Source: Rhynchopus sp. YZ270_cl-10
Lineage: Eukaryota > Euglenozoa > Diplonemea > Diplonemida > Diplonemidae
NCBI GenBank assembly: GCA_964035575.1
Contig: OZ037927.1
Location: 806,001 to 870,000 of the forward strand
Direction of reading: 5' to 3'
Length of the DNA: 64,000 nt
Positions within the stretch are counted from its first letter, which is position 1; each line of letters opens with the position of its first letter. Below, piece after piece: positions 10,670 through 22,477 of the stretch. Below the pieces are notes generated by a model. The model searched no databases, was not told the origin of the DNA, and saw only the letters and a program-made list of their open reading frames with translations. Made by a program: the position numbers and the translations under genes.

Positions 10670-11100
10670 CATGGATGTCCAAAGTACTTGAAGTACTTTT
10701 TTCGGATTTTTTATGGTACTTGAAGTACTTGACCCCCCTTTTTTTTCCTCTCAAAATGACAGTCAAGTACTTGAAGATTGATCAAGTACTTGACAGAAAT
10801 CAAGTACTTGATACCCTATTTTTTTTTTCTCGTACTTTTTTACTTTTTTACCCTCTGGCAGAGTCTGTCAAGTACTTGTTTTCGCAAAAAAACGTCAAGT
10901 ACTTGATCAAGTACCCACTTTTTTTTGTACTTGATCAAGTACTTGACGTTTTTTTTGTGAAAAAAGTACTTGACAGAGGGAGAACAAGTAAAAAAGTACT
11001 AGAAAAAAAAAAATAGGGTGTCAAGTACTTGAAGTATCAAGTATTGGATTTTTTGGGGGATCAAGTACTTGATATACTTCAAGTACTTTGGACATCCATG
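10670..11100. mobile_element. 431-bp TIR element built of TCAAGTACTTGA palindromes, 6-bp TSD
   Basis: Ends CATGGATGTCCAAAGTACTT and its exact inverse. Target duplication ATTCTT at 10664-10669 and 11101-11106. The interior is dominated by the 12-bp palindrome TCAAGTACTTGA and variants, and the two halves are near-complementary. Non-autonomous; no protein. The clean ends and TSD make it a complete insertion. Confidence 0.88.
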
Positions 11101-11396
11101 ATTCTTTTTGCACGGCGTGAAAATTTATTCCATTTTTTCGATGTTTTCTTATCGGGGGAAAAAAGCGTAAAAAATAAAGAAAATCTTGCGAGATCCTCTC
11201 ATGTAGCCTCTCTCGTGTACAAACAAATGGATTCAAGGTTGCGAAGCTGAACCTAAAGTCTTGCCCTTGGGTATGTCGTTGCTTGCAGTCACCCTTGAAA
11301 AAAAAAAGAAAAAAAAAATGGGGGAAAAGAAAAAATATAATAAACGTTGTATAAAATTTGTGTGAACTACCACCACCACTGCCCGGTCAGAAAAAG

Positions 11397-11517
11397 TAGA
11401 GTTGAAATACAACAGCCCCTCTCGTGAAACAGTGTACCTTTTGGTACAAAAAAAAATGACCCGGCTGTACCCCCAACCATGCAGTCCTACCATCCATTTC
11501 GTGGTTTACATCTGAAG
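11397..11517 (+). repeat. Repeat D, copy 1 (TTGAAATACAAAGCCC..)
   Basis: Consensus parts: TTGAAATACAAAGCCCTCTC, AGTGTACC..GGTACA, GACCGGCTGTACCGGGGG, CAACCATGCAGTCCTAC and CGTGGTTTACATCTGA. Other full copies: 13286-13405, 20372-20480, 22811-22920, 38411-38522, 44483-44607. Partial: 15180-15225, 32137-32170, 33018-33066, 44343-44380, 63612-63635. Confidence 0.85.
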
Positions 11518-11749
11518 CATTCCACAAACACTACGAGGCAAGTGTCGGAAAGAAAGAGATTTTTTTTTTGCAATTTGAACCAGGGAAATAGCTTGGGTAC
11601 TTTTGCTGGTTTCAAAACCAGAACGAGCTGGTTTACTGGTTTGGGGGAAAATAAAAAAAAAAAGTGGGATTCGGGATTCAGTTTTTCGTCGCCCCCTCGC
11701 ACCACTTTCCCACTCACAGAAGAAAGCCTCACACGTAAGCGAACCCCTA

Positions 11750-12210
11750 AAAAGGGTTCATTGAGTGACTCTGTGGTGTAAAAAGCTGCATGTTTTGGAC
11801 AAAACCCTATTTTTTTTCGCCTGCGGCGCCACTTTATATTATTTTTTTGCTCCGCAAAAAAATAGAGTTCACAATGTCTTCGGGGGGCCCCTTGCATTTT
11901 GCAAGCCACAAATGCAACTTGACCAAAGCTGCAAAAAGTTGACCGTTTTTTTCAAAATGACCACCGTTGCAACAGCCCCTGCTTCTGGAAGACGTATTGA
12001 CTTTGTACGGTTAGTGGAACGTAAGGTGCAAGACCAAGCTCCGTTAACACAGGATTATATTACATTTTCTTTGTCTCGCAAAATTTACCCTTGCCTCTCC
12101 ACTCTGTGGTTGGCAGGGAGGCGCGCGCGAAGCGCGCGACGACCGCTTTCAACCGGGGAAAATTTTTTGCTAAACCAGCAAACCAGCAACATTTGAAAAG
12201 TGCACCTTTC
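11750..12210 (+). repeat. Interspersed repeat Q, about 450 bp
   Basis: Aligns in reverse with about 58120-58440: TGCACCTTACGTTCCACTAA there equals the inverse of 12008-12040 here. Both have GCGCGAAGCGC-type palindromes, TTTCGCCTGCGGCGCC and TGCTCCGCAAAA hairpins. Parts recur at 28380-28520, 28660-28800 and 54180-54390. A decayed transposon is likely; the family is not identified. Confidence 0.65.
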
Positions 12211-12288
12211 AAGCTACTACCCTGATTTGAACGGAGCCCGGCAAAAAAAAAAAAAAACAGCAACAAAAAGAATACAAGAAAACGCGCT

Positions 12289-12772
12289 GATCAAGATAAA
12301 ACCTAAGCGATGCTGAGGCCACCTTAAAACAAAAGAAGAAAAAAATTGAAAAGAAAACTGAATATGCTTGAACGTGCATACACAATCGTATCAAAACAAA
12401 AGGGTATGGGGGTAGGGGGTGAACTAGGGGATGGGGGAAAACCCCTGGGGGGAAAAAAGGGGTTGGTAAGATGAATCTAAGCGCGTATAGTCAGTCAGCT
12501 TTGATCACACCTAAAAAAAAAAGAAAAGAATAGGAAGAAAGCGTGTAAGATGAATGAGTGCCTGTAGTGGTGTGATCACCCAAACGGATTCTCCGTGGTT
12601 CCCCCGAAGGTGCTCCGCAAATCTTAATATAGCCCGAAACAGTTCTCCGTGGTTCCCCCCGTGGGTTGTCCGTACCCCCTGAATCACACCATGTAGTGCA
12701 CACATCTTTATATAAGGAGAAATGTTGAGGGGTAAGACGAACCTAAGCCTCTCTCTGTGCTTAGTTCGGACA
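12289..12772 (+). repeat. Three hairpin-repeat C units in a row
   Basis: Units at 12289-12330, 12463-12513 and 12731-12772 of the CCTAAGC..GCTTAG hairpin family. Between the last two, the phrase TTCTCCGTGGTTCCCCC is duplicated (12589, 12642). No gene. Confidence 0.6.
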
Positions 12773-15423
12773 TAGGCTGAAATAATGACTTTTTTTTTTG
12801 TTGAAATTTTGCCAACTTTTTTATGCATACTTTGGGTAGCTTTTCTTGTTTTTTTCTTGTAGTTTGAGTTAGTTTTCTGGGTGGCGCCAGGGCATCCAGG
12901 TGCACAGATACAGGCACCTTTTGGCAGGCGCTGTTTTGCAACACATGAAATTCTGTGCAAAAAGTGTCTCAAGGTTGGAAAATTTCAACAAAACTACGTT
13001 TTCACCTCGGAAAAGTCGTTTTTTCTCTTGATTCATGATTTCTGAGTGTGCACACTCAGAAAAAAAACAGTCATCATTGAACTGGTCAGCTAAAAAAAAT
13101 AGCTATTTCCAAAATTGGCTATAAAGGACATTTTTGCCCGGCTTAGTCACCCTTTTTAAAAAAAATACGTCTAACGATGGAATGTACAGTACTCTGCACA
13201 CACATCACAAAGATCCTTTTTCTCTCGCAGAACTCGATAGGTGGGCGGGTAGAGTGCCAAAAACAAAAAAAACAACAAAACGTTTATTTGAAATACAAAG
13301 CCCTCTCGTGAACAGTGTACCTTGGTATATGACCGGCTGTATCGGGGGTGGACACCCCCCCAACCATGCAGTCCTACAATCCATTTCGAGGTTTACATCT
13401 GATAATAAAAAAAGGTGGCGGGGAAAGGGGAGACCATAACGCGGGGGAAGAAGAGCGGAATAATAACTGCCTGAGAACTCACGTTTCCATGCGTCTATAC
13501 ACAGCAGTACATTACCGCCAAAGGGAGGAATAATTTCGCACGAACCCCCCATTCTAAAAGACACTCTATCCTAGGAGTTTTTAGCCACTTTCTTTTCGGG
13601 AAATAAAAAAAAAAAAAAGATCGGGCCTTTGTTTGTGCGCAAAGCTGGGCGTAACAAAAAAAAAAAAAAAAAAAGGGTGGGGGAAAAAATGTGAAAAGCC
13701 CAAAGCGCTGCCTCCAATCTGTTTAGTACTAACTAACTAAAAAATGTTGTTTTGTATTTTAAAAAAAGTCCTTGAAAACAAGGGGCCCAAATCCCTTCAA
13801 CTCAGCAAAATAATTATTGCTATTGATCGATTGAAAACAGATGAAAAGGGGAAAAAATGGACTAAATAAACCTAGAACAGAGTGTAGGGGAAAAAAAATA
13901 TATAAAAAGAAAAATAGGGGCAACCAGCGTTGTATAGCGTAGGGTAAAAAAATCTCCACTTTTTTTTTTTTCGAACGAAAAGTCATTAAAAAAGCTAGGG
14001 TACTAAGGAAACCGGGGGGATGCAACAAAAAAAATAGAAACTTAACACCCCTCACACATAAAAAACCTATGGGAGAGAGGTTTGTGGTGAAACGCACACA
14101 CCTCGACCTGTCTGATGAGGCGTGGCTTTCTGCAGGCGCGGTTTTCGTCCCCCAGAACTGCAAAAGTGTGTTCAAAAAATGTTTTGCTTCTATTTCCTCC
14201 TTCATGAGGTGACAAAAACCGGGTATTTTGGCAGTGGGAGAGGGGAGAGGTAGGTAGGTGTTGGCTTGTGATAATTGCCCAAAAATCATAATACACACTA
14301 CACATCACAATACAAGACCACTGCTAAGGGGAAAGGGTAACTTAGAGCAGTGTTAGCGGCAGACTGAAGAATGGGGGTTTTGCTTGTTTGCAGATTTGTG
14401 TGTTTCTTTTTTTTTTTTTTGAAAACTTGGTTTGTATTAGTGTAGACACCCGAGGGGATGAACTCCACTACGTTTTTTTTTTGCTTCTGTTTTTTTTTTT
14501 TTTTTTTTTGGGGGGGGGTGCTTCCGGTAACGCAAACACCCCGAAGACGACGCACTCCTACATTTTTGCGGAAATAAAAGAGAGGGATTTTCCCCCCAAT
14601 ATTACTCAAGATTCATTGAGGAATACTTTTATTTGTATCAGAGCAGATCCATTAAGGGTCTACCATTATACCTTCATTTTGCACTTTTTGCATTTTTTTT
14701 TTTCATTTTTCGCTTTTTACAAACTAACCATAACATAAGCACTGAGTCAAGGGGAGAGAGGAAGAGAACGGAACAGGGACATGGGGTGTACAATACTTTT
14801 TCAATTTTTTTTTTTTTTTTCAATTTTTTCAAAAATTTGTTGTATCGACAACTCACTTTACACCCTACTGGTATAAAGATATGCAGTCAAATATAGGCCA
14901 AAAGCCTTCCCCTCCCTTCCCCCTTTTACATCGATAATCCAGACCCTGTTTGTGTCCTTTTTTTTCTTTTTGTTGTTCCACGTTTTTTTGGATCCTACAT
15001 TATCATAGTACAAGAACTACCCTGTTAATTCCTTCCATAGGAGGCTTTGTGCTTTTGTGCGTAAAGTGTGTAATGTATACTTCTGTGTCGATGGTTTTTT
15101 TTTAAAATTACTCACGATACGCTCCCCACTGACTACCTGGGCCTGTGAAGAGGCAACCTCTGGAAAAATAAATAAATTGACTTGAAATACAAAAAGCCCC
15201 CCGTCCAGTGTACCTTTTGGTACATGAAAAAACGCCTTACTGTATAGCGGCGGAATGCACTAAGAAAGTATTTTCAACATAATGGTATGCATTCAATACA
15301 TTGAGCATGAGTACTAAAGAAAGACAGAAAGAACATTACAATACGCTCCACGGCATCCTTTTTTACAAAACAAAAAAAGAAACAAGGAAAAAGTGAAGTT
15401 AGGCTAGTTGACGTCACGGACAT
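12773..15423. other. Repeat-filled spacer without gene
   Basis: Contains repeat D (13286-13405), a degenerate repeat H (about 13618-13770), repeat G (14031-14218), repeat A (14412-14468), a partial D (15180-15225) and repeat S (15045-15170, shared with 48447-48570; core GTGCGTAAAGTGTGTAAT and TGACTACCTGGGC). No coding sequence is supported. Confidence 0.6.
14031..14218 (+). repeat. Repeat G, copy 2
   Basis: Same start AATAGAAACTTAACACC and end CATGAGGTGACAAAAA as the copies at 8431 and 27049. Confidence 0.85.
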
Positions 15424-15690
15424 TTGGGTTTGGGAGGGTTTGAGAGGATTTGGGCAGATTTGGGGGGGTTTGAGAGGGTTAGTAAGGGTAGGGCAGGGTA
15501 TGGCAGGGTATGGCAGGGTTTGGCATGGTATGGCACGGTATGGCACGGTTTGGCACGGTTTGGCACGGGTGTGGCAGGGTATGACACGGTATGGCAGGGT
15601 GTGGACGGGTATGGCGCAGTGTGGCACGGTGTGGCACGGGTATGGCACGGTATGGCAGGGTGTGGCACAGTGTGGCACGGGTAGCCATTA
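15424..15690 (+). repeat. G-rich decamer minisatellite (TATGGCACGG)
   Basis: Degenerate array of TATGGCACGG/TTTGGCAGGG units following GGTTTGGGAG-type units. The same array resumes at 17328 on the far side of the 7-mer and 9-mer arrays, suggesting that those expanded or inserted inside it. Confidence 0.9.
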
Positions 15691-16197
15691 CCCAGTACCC
15701 AGTACCCAGTACCCAGTACCCAGTACCCAGTACCCAGTACCCAGTACCCAGTACCCAGTACCCAGTACCCAGTACCCAGTACCCAGTACCCAGTACCCAG
15801 TACCCAGTACCCAGTACCCAGTACCCAGTACCCAGTACCCAGTACCCAGTACCCAGTACCCAGTACCCAGTACCCAGTACCCAGTACCCAGTACCCAGTA
15901 CCCAGTACCCAGTACCCAGTACCCAGTACCCAGTACCCAGTACCCAGTACCCAGTACCCAGTACCCAGTACCCAGTACCCAGTACCCAGTACCCAGTACC
16001 CAGTACCCAGTACCCAGTACCCAGTACCCAGTACCCAGTACCCAGTACCCAGTACCCAGTACCCAGTACCCAGTACCCAGTACCCAGTACCCAGTACCCA
16101 GTACCCAGTACCCAGTACCCAGTACCCAGTACCCAGTACCCAGTACCCAGTACCCAGTACCCAGTACCCAGTACCCAGTACCCAGTACCCAGTACCG
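15691..16197 (+). repeat. 7-bp minisatellite (CCCAGTA), about 72 copies
   Basis: 507 bp with essentially no unit variation. GTACCGGGAGGG closes it, and the same CCAGTACCGGGAGGG phrase recurs once per higher-order unit at 17388, 17525 and 17703, so the expansion grew from one CCCAGTA present in the surrounding array. Confidence 0.98.
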
Positions 16198-16289
16198 GGA
16201 GGGTATGGCATGGTATGGCAGGGTATTGAAAAAGTTTGTTTCAATGGTGTGGCGCCTTAACCGATTCCCCGTGTTTCTACCGGTTGTCG

Positions 16290-17300
16290 CTCCGTAAAGG
16301 GGGGTTCCAGATGTTGGAAAAAATTTTTTTTTTGTTTTCGTTGGTGAAGCTTTTAAACGGCGGTATTTGCATTTCCGGAATCCGTCCGACCAGTGGTGGG
16401 GTCAATTTGCCGAAATGGACAAGTTCTCGTTTTTGGTCAATTTCCGCAGTATACACAGTATACACAGTATACACAGTATACACAGTATACACAGTATACA
16501 CAGTATACACAGTATACACAGTATACACAGTATACACAGTATACACAGTATACACAGTATACACAGTATACACAGTATACACAGTATACACAGTATACAC
16601 AGTATACACAGTATACACAGTATACACAGTATACACAGTATACACAGTATACACAGTATACACAGTATACACAGTATACACAGTATACACAGTATACACA
16701 GTATACACAGTATACACAGTATACACAGTATACACAGTATACACAGTATACACAGTATACACAGTATACACAGTATACACAGTATACACAGTATACACAG
16801 TATACACAGTATACACAGTATACACAGTATACACAGTATACACAGTATACACAGTATACACAGTATACACAGTATACACAGTATACACAGTATACACAGT
16901 ATACACAGTATACACAGTATACACAGTATACACAGTATACACAGTATACACAGTATACACAGTATACACAGTATACACAGTATACACAGTATACACAGTA
17001 TACACAGTATACACAGTATACACAGTATACACAGTATACACAGTATACACAGTATACACAGTATACACAGTATACACAGTATACACAGTATACACAGTAT
17101 ACACAGTATACACAGTATACACAGTATACACAGTATACACAGTATACACAGTATACACAGTATACACAGTATACACAGTATACACAGTATACACAGTATA
17201 CACAGTATACACAGTATACACAGTATACACAGTATACACAGTATACACAGTATACACAGTATACACAGTATACACAGTATACACAGTATACACAGTACAG
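16290..17300 (-). mobile_element. Reverse copy of the inner nested element with an expanded 9-mer array
   Basis: 16310-16446 is the inverse of 2150-2290 (GTTGGAAAAAATTTTTTT, GGTATTTGCATTTCCGGAAT, GACAAGTTCTCG), followed by the same 9-mer. The far end of the element is not seen after the array. It lies within the G-rich minisatellite. Confidence 0.75.
16447..17297. repeat. 9-bp minisatellite (CAGTATACA), about 94 copies
   Basis: 851 bp of an uninterrupted 9-mer, the complement of the 15-copy array at 2005-2149. All frames are open. Confidence 0.98.
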
Positions 17301-17327
17301 TACAGCTGGCCATTGAAAAGAAATGGT

Positions 17328-17960
17328 ATGGCAGGGTTTGGCACGGTATGGCACGGGTAGCCATTAGCCATTAGCCATTAGCCAGCACCCAGTACCGGGA
17401 GGGTATGGCAGGGTATGGCACGGTTTGGCACGGTATGGCACGGTATGGCAGGGTTTGGCACGGTATGGCAGGGTTTGGCACGGTATGGCACGGGTAGCCA
17501 TTAGCCATTAGCCATTAGCCAGCACCCAGTACCGGGAGGGTATGGCAGGGTATGGCACGGTTTGGCACGGTATGGCACGGTATGGCACGGTATGGCACGG
17601 TATGGCACGGTATGGCACGGTATGGCAGGGTTTGGCACGGTATGGCAGGGTTTGGCACGGTATGGCACGGGTAGCCATTAGCCATTAGCCATTAGCCAGC
17701 ACCCAGTACCGGGAGGGTATGGCAGGGTATGGCACGGTTTGGCACGGTATGGCACGGTATGGCAGGGTTTGGCACGGTATGGCAGGGCATGGCACGGTAT
17801 GGGACATGATTATCCCAAAAAAAAGGCAAACGTGCGGTATGGGAGGGTACGGCAGGGTATGGTTGGGTATGGTAGGGTATGCGAGGGTTCGCGAGGGTTT
17901 TGGAGGGTTTGGGGGCATTTGAGGGCGGTATGGGGGGGTATGGGACACGATTTTCCAGAA
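17328..17960 (+). repeat. Higher-order minisatellite of TATGGCACGG with TAGCCAT spacers
   Basis: Three larger units begin with TAGCCATTAGCCATTAGCCA and CACCCAGTACCGGGAGGG (about 17361, 17496, 17673), each followed by decamers. The array decays towards 17960 into GGGTATGGTAGGG-like units. Confidence 0.9.
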
Positions 17961-18295
17961 AAATGGACAAATTTCCTAAACCGACCCGTGGCGTCAACTA
18001 GCCTAGAAGTTGATAGTGCAAAAAAAAAAAACGCCCCCCCGGAGTGTTAAACTTGACAGGGAAACTGTAAGCAGGCACACAGTCAAACAAACAAAAAAAG
18101 GGCTAGACCGATCGCACTGCGCTCTGGATGGGGAGAAAGAGGAAGGGGGGAAAATACAACTGTTGAGGTTAGCCTCACTGCCACGAGGCAGCAACAACGA
18201 GCCATAAAAGAGAAAAGCAGGAATAGGGAGCACAACACCAACACGAAGTCGCCAAAGCGTCCCTCTTCTATTTTCACATTTTTTTTTTCCCCCCC

Positions 18296-18382
18296 TTAAC
18301 CGCTGACGGGCAAGGTGCGCAACAAAATAGCTTTGTACAGGAACATGCCCCAGGGCTTGCTCCGAGGGGAGGGGGGGACACC
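18296..18382 (-). CDS. Candidate terminal exon, perhaps of the EF-hand kinase
   Basis: After TAGTGTGCAG on the minus strand a 28-codon frame with GC-rich third positions ends in TAA; it contains KPWGMFLYKAILLRTLPVSG. It lies downstream of the kinase exon whose donor is at 18928. The phases disagree: that donor leaves one base, whereas this frame needs phase 0. Either another exon or acceptor is used, or this is chance. Confidence 0.3.
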   Translation of the reverse strand, partial: GVPPSPRSKPWGMFLYKAILLRTLPVSG

Positions 18383-18928
18383 CTGCACACTACATTGAGA
18401 CTACCAGACTACCCGCAACCCCTTTATTTTCCAATCTATTTTCAGTAACGCTGTCGGGGATCTGTGAAAAAGGGGGGTGTTGTTGTTATGTCGACAAAGT
18501 CACTTTAGATGTGGGTATCGCCAAAAACAAAGTGAAGTTATTAATGCAGGCACCTCCGACTGACCCACTCTATGATGTCAGCCATCCGGAAGACAGCACA
18601 AAAAAAAAAAAAACAAAAATGAGCGAAAATCAAAACCACTTCCATTCCACTTTTGCGTGGCTATCCCTAACAATAAAATACAACAAAAATGGTGTTCCCG
18701 AAAGGGCCCATATTGACATGTCCTTGACATGTCCTTGACACAAGGTTTACAGGGGAAAATGACACACCCCCCCTATATTGACATGTCCTTGACATGTCGT
18801 TGACATGTCCCCGACAGCAGATCGGGAACACCAAAAAGGGGTTCTTCTCTACTACCCCACACACACCCTTTAAAAAAAAATTTTTTTTGGACAAAAAAAA
18901 ATAAAAATCAAAACCCAACGAGACATAC

Positions 18929-21900
18929 CATAGTGGTTATCATAGTGGTTGTCACGGTACACTTCGTGAGGTGCAATGACCGCATTCGCGCCTGTTGCTC
19001 CGTTGCGTGGCCGTTTGAGGTAGCGGTCTGACATGTACGAAGCCATGCCTGTGGGGCAGTCGTAGTCGAGCATGTCAAGGATCTCGTCCATGCAGGGGCG
19101 GTCACGTGGGTCAGCCTCGAGCATGGCCATGACAAGCTCGCTACAGTATGCTGGACAGCCACGTGGAGGCTGTGCCGTCACAATCGCTGCCACGTTGTCA
19201 AATGCAAACCGCCCTGTCGCCATCTCGTATAAGATGCACCCCATCGCCCATACATCGTTCTTCTCGTCGTACTCAAGACCACGTAGCAATTCAGGCGCCA
19301 TATAGATCTGAGTCCCACACTGCGTCCTGGCCATGTCATCCGGTGATTTCAGCTGTGTCGCTAACCCCAAATCCCCGACCTTAACACTGCCTCCGGAGGT
19401 TAAAAAGATGTTGTCCGGTTTTAAATCACGGTGTAAAATGTACCGATCGTGGAGGTATTTTACTGCATCGCAGGACTCTGTAAACCATTTCATCGCCTTT
19501 TCGTTTCCACACCCACGGTTGCCGATCTTTGCACGGATGTCACCTCCCCCCGCAAACTCTGTGATAATGATCAGCGCCCCTTTCTCCCAATAAGACTCTG
19601 TGTAGCGCACGATGTGCGGATGCTTTAAACGGGCCAGCATCTGAGCCTCTTGCTTGACATCGTCCATGGAACATCCGGGAACAAGCTTCGGCTTTTTCAT
19701 AATCAAATCCAAACCATCCGCCTTCCGCTTAATAAGAAACACAATCCCAAAGGTCCCTTCTCCAAGCTTGTTGATCACAGTGTATTTTTCGGCGCCCTCC
19801 AATTTACGTTGCTGCTGCGGCCGTTTTTGCTGCTGCTGTTGAGGCGCGCCAAGACGGTTCGCGAAGTACCGGAAGAACTCCGCGAAGGTGATGCTCCCAC
19901 TCCTATCCCTATCAATCACACCAAAGATGTGCTGCGCCTGATGCTGGCTGACGCCAATCTCTGCTGCTATAGAAGGATCCCCTAGGGACTCTCCGAACTC
20001 AAATGGGTCGATGAACCCACTGCGGTTCCGGTCAATCTTGTTGAAGACAATCTGGACCCGCATGAACGTCTTCAGCTCGTCGATGGTGATGTGCCCGCTC
20101 CCGTCTTGGTCGAGGAATTGGAACAGCATGTCTGCCTGGTGTGCAGGCCAGCCGAGTTCGAGCTGCACGTCCTGGCTCTTCATGGCGCGACGGAGTTCTT
20201 GCCGGGTGAGGCGGTTGCCTTGGCCCATCTTGTCGAAGAGTCGCCGCATGCCGTCGTCCTGATGTGGGGGGAGGGATTTGTATTTGAAAAAAAAGAAAAA
20301 GAAAGAAAGCAGAAATTTAAGTTCTGGTATTTTTCAGGAACTGTGTCAAAAAATGTTGGGGGAAAAAAGGTAGAGTTGAAATACAAAGCCCTCTCGTGAA
20401 CAGTGAGTGCACCCTGGTACATGAGGGGTGGACACCCAAACCATGCAGTCCTACAATCCATTTCGTGGTTTGCATCTGATGGAAAAAAAGGGGGTAAAAA
20501 GAAAAAGCAGTTTTCGGCCCCTGCCGCGTCCTGGGGGTAGTGTGAGTGAGAGGTCTTTCAGCGGAAAGCTTTTAATTCATGAAATAATCAGGTGAAACAC
20601 GGACGTAGCTTGTTTGTTGTCATCATGACTCTCTCGCTTTTGCGGAAGCCTGCTGCACTTCTTAAACCCAAACCCAAAGCAACCCAACCCTATGCCAGAA
20701 GCCATCTCAACGGTGCTGCACATCAACACAAAAAGATGTGTTGACAAGACTTACACACAGTCGGGTTCACAACGCGATGTGTGAAATGGCGTGGACACAG
20801 GAAAGTCGATGTGGGGAAGCACAACAACTTTGCTGTTGGGGGCGTCACAACGATGCAAAAGAAGGTTTCAGCGGAAAGCTTTTAATTCATGAAATATTCA
20901 GGTGAAACACGGACGTAGCTTGTTTGTTGTCATCATTTTCCTCTTCTTTTTTCTCGAAGGGTCAGCGGTGCACCAACGGGGGGATGAAGGCGAAAAAAAG
21001 GGGACAAATGTTGTCAAAACCATATGTGAAAGGTGTTGGTTGTTGATGGTGGTAAACTGTAAATACCTTCTGCTTGTACTGCTTGCCAAGCGGGTTGGAC
21101 ACGTAGAAGCGATAGAACTCTGGGAGAGATATCCAGCCGTCGCTGTCGGTGTCCATCTGACGGAAGAGCGGCGCCGCAAGCTCGGGAGTGATGCCGAGCT
21201 CGGTACGGACGTTGGACTGTGGGTGAGTGGAAAAAGGGATTTTTAGAAGTGTTAAAAATTCATCTTTAACAAAGAACAGAAAGCATTTGAGATGCAAACA
21301 ATGCGCCCACATCACAACACTATTTTTCAAGGTGACTAAAGCACAGAGAGGCTTAGGGTCATCTTATAAATCTTTTCCATCATGTGTAATATCATATCGA
21401 CAACTCCATCCTATCCAAGGACGCGTTCTGTACAAAGATTTTGCTTTAAAAAAAAATTCGGGAGAAAAATTTTGAAGTTATTGAGTGCAGGCACCTCCGA
21501 CTGATGCCAGCCCGGCAGAGTGCACTTTGATACACAAGCACCGCGCCGCTGTAGCGAACAAAGAAGAGAAGTCGATAGTGAACAAGCAGACTGCCGCAGA
21601 AGGAGTCTCCCCTCCGCCTTTCTTGAGGCCGCCGAGCACGGTCGTGTGGCGGAGGGGGGTGGAGTCGCAGGTCTTCGCAGAGAGAGACGGGAAGAAGGCG
21701 GGCCCGGAATGAAAGCACAAAATACCCCATGCAGCCAACAACAGAAAATGCATTTTTTTCCAAAAAAAAAAAAAAAAAAAAAATACTATTTTTATCCCAA
21801 AAATCTCATACATTGTTAATCAAAGAGGTCTCCAACTCCCAGGCGCTGACCTTCCCATTATGATCCTTATCCACAAGGGAGTACAACCAACGCACCCTTG

Positions 21901-22477
21901 TGTAATGCCCGCACTGCTCCTGCCCGACAAATCGTCGCCCGTTCTCGTGAATGGCAAGAAGGTTCCCGAGCTCGTCTCCACGCCCTTGCGGCCAGCCGAA
22001 CTGCTCCACAATCTTTGGCTGGCGCAGCTTTCCGTACACCTGCTCAATTGGCACCTGAGAACCTGACCTACCCCCTAGAAGACGGAACAGATCTTGCGCC
22101 TTGTTATCTGCTGTCCCTGCGTTGTAGACCTGAGACCCTCCAATCTGGACCGAATCGCGCGGTTTCGCCTGGTTGTTCTCTGCAAGCCTCAAGAACTCTG
22201 GTGTCACCCCGTACGACATTGTGCCATCACTCCAGTCAATATCGTATTGGTTCTTCGGCCTCACCGCCCTGATGCACGCAGGGTGCCACCCACCCTCCCA
22301 CCAGGCATCCACGAAGTCCCCTTTCCGGTATGACCCCCGAGGGTCCCCACCGGGTCCTTGTACTGCTGGCGCGGCGTGGTTGTTTTGGTGGTGGTGGTGG
22401 TTGTTGTTGTTGTTGTGTACTGGTTGCTGGGCATTCCGTGGGCGGGATTCCATCTCGCCATCCTGACAGTTCCCCAT
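18929..22477 (-). CDS. N-myristoylation-type EF-hand protein kinase, NEK-like
   Basis: Exons 22477-21812, 21216-21067 and 20258-18929 give 715 residues; donors GTATGA, GTATTT and GTATGT. The 3' end is unresolved because the last donor leaves phase 1 and no terminal exon is certain. The protein starts MGNC, a classic myristoylation/palmitoylation signal, then a His/Asn-rich stretch and a Tudor-like stretch (AWWEGGWHPACIRAV, residues about 60-95). EF-hands follow: DKDHNGKVSAWE (about 207), DTDSDGWISLPE, a degenerate one, DQDGSGHITIDE, DRNRSGFIDPFE and DRDRSGSITFAE. A Gln-rich linker leads to a kinase domain with GEGTFG, HRDLKPDN, DLG in place of DFG, and APELL. NEK-like features are inferred. 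Calcium sensing N-terminal to the kinase is the reverse of CDPK order. Likely a membrane-tethered calcium-regulated kinase. Confidence 0.85.
20558..20960 (+). repeat. Tandem repeat F in kinase intron 2
   Basis: Begins CAGCGGAAAGCTTTTAATTC at 20558 and again at 20869, period 311 bp, the second unit truncated. The first unit matches the third unit of the eIF4E-intron array (26465-26784), including GCGGAAGCCTGCTGCACTTC. Confidence 0.9.
21474..21752 (+). repeat. Repeat E split by about 190 bp of GC-rich sequence
   Basis: The E core is interrupted after GCCAGCCCGG (about 21511) and resumes with CCCGGAATGAAAGCACA at 21707. The inserted GC-rich segment looks codon-like on both strands but has no recognised product. 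It lies in kinase intron 1. Confidence 0.6.

Noticed and set aside
15440-17374. Open frames of 200-374 codons on both strands
   Set aside because: They are translations of 7-mer and 9-mer satellites, open in all frames; not proteins.
17328-17960. Telomere or subtelomere array
   Set aside because: The decamer TATGGCACGG is not a known telomere unit and genes continue on both sides.
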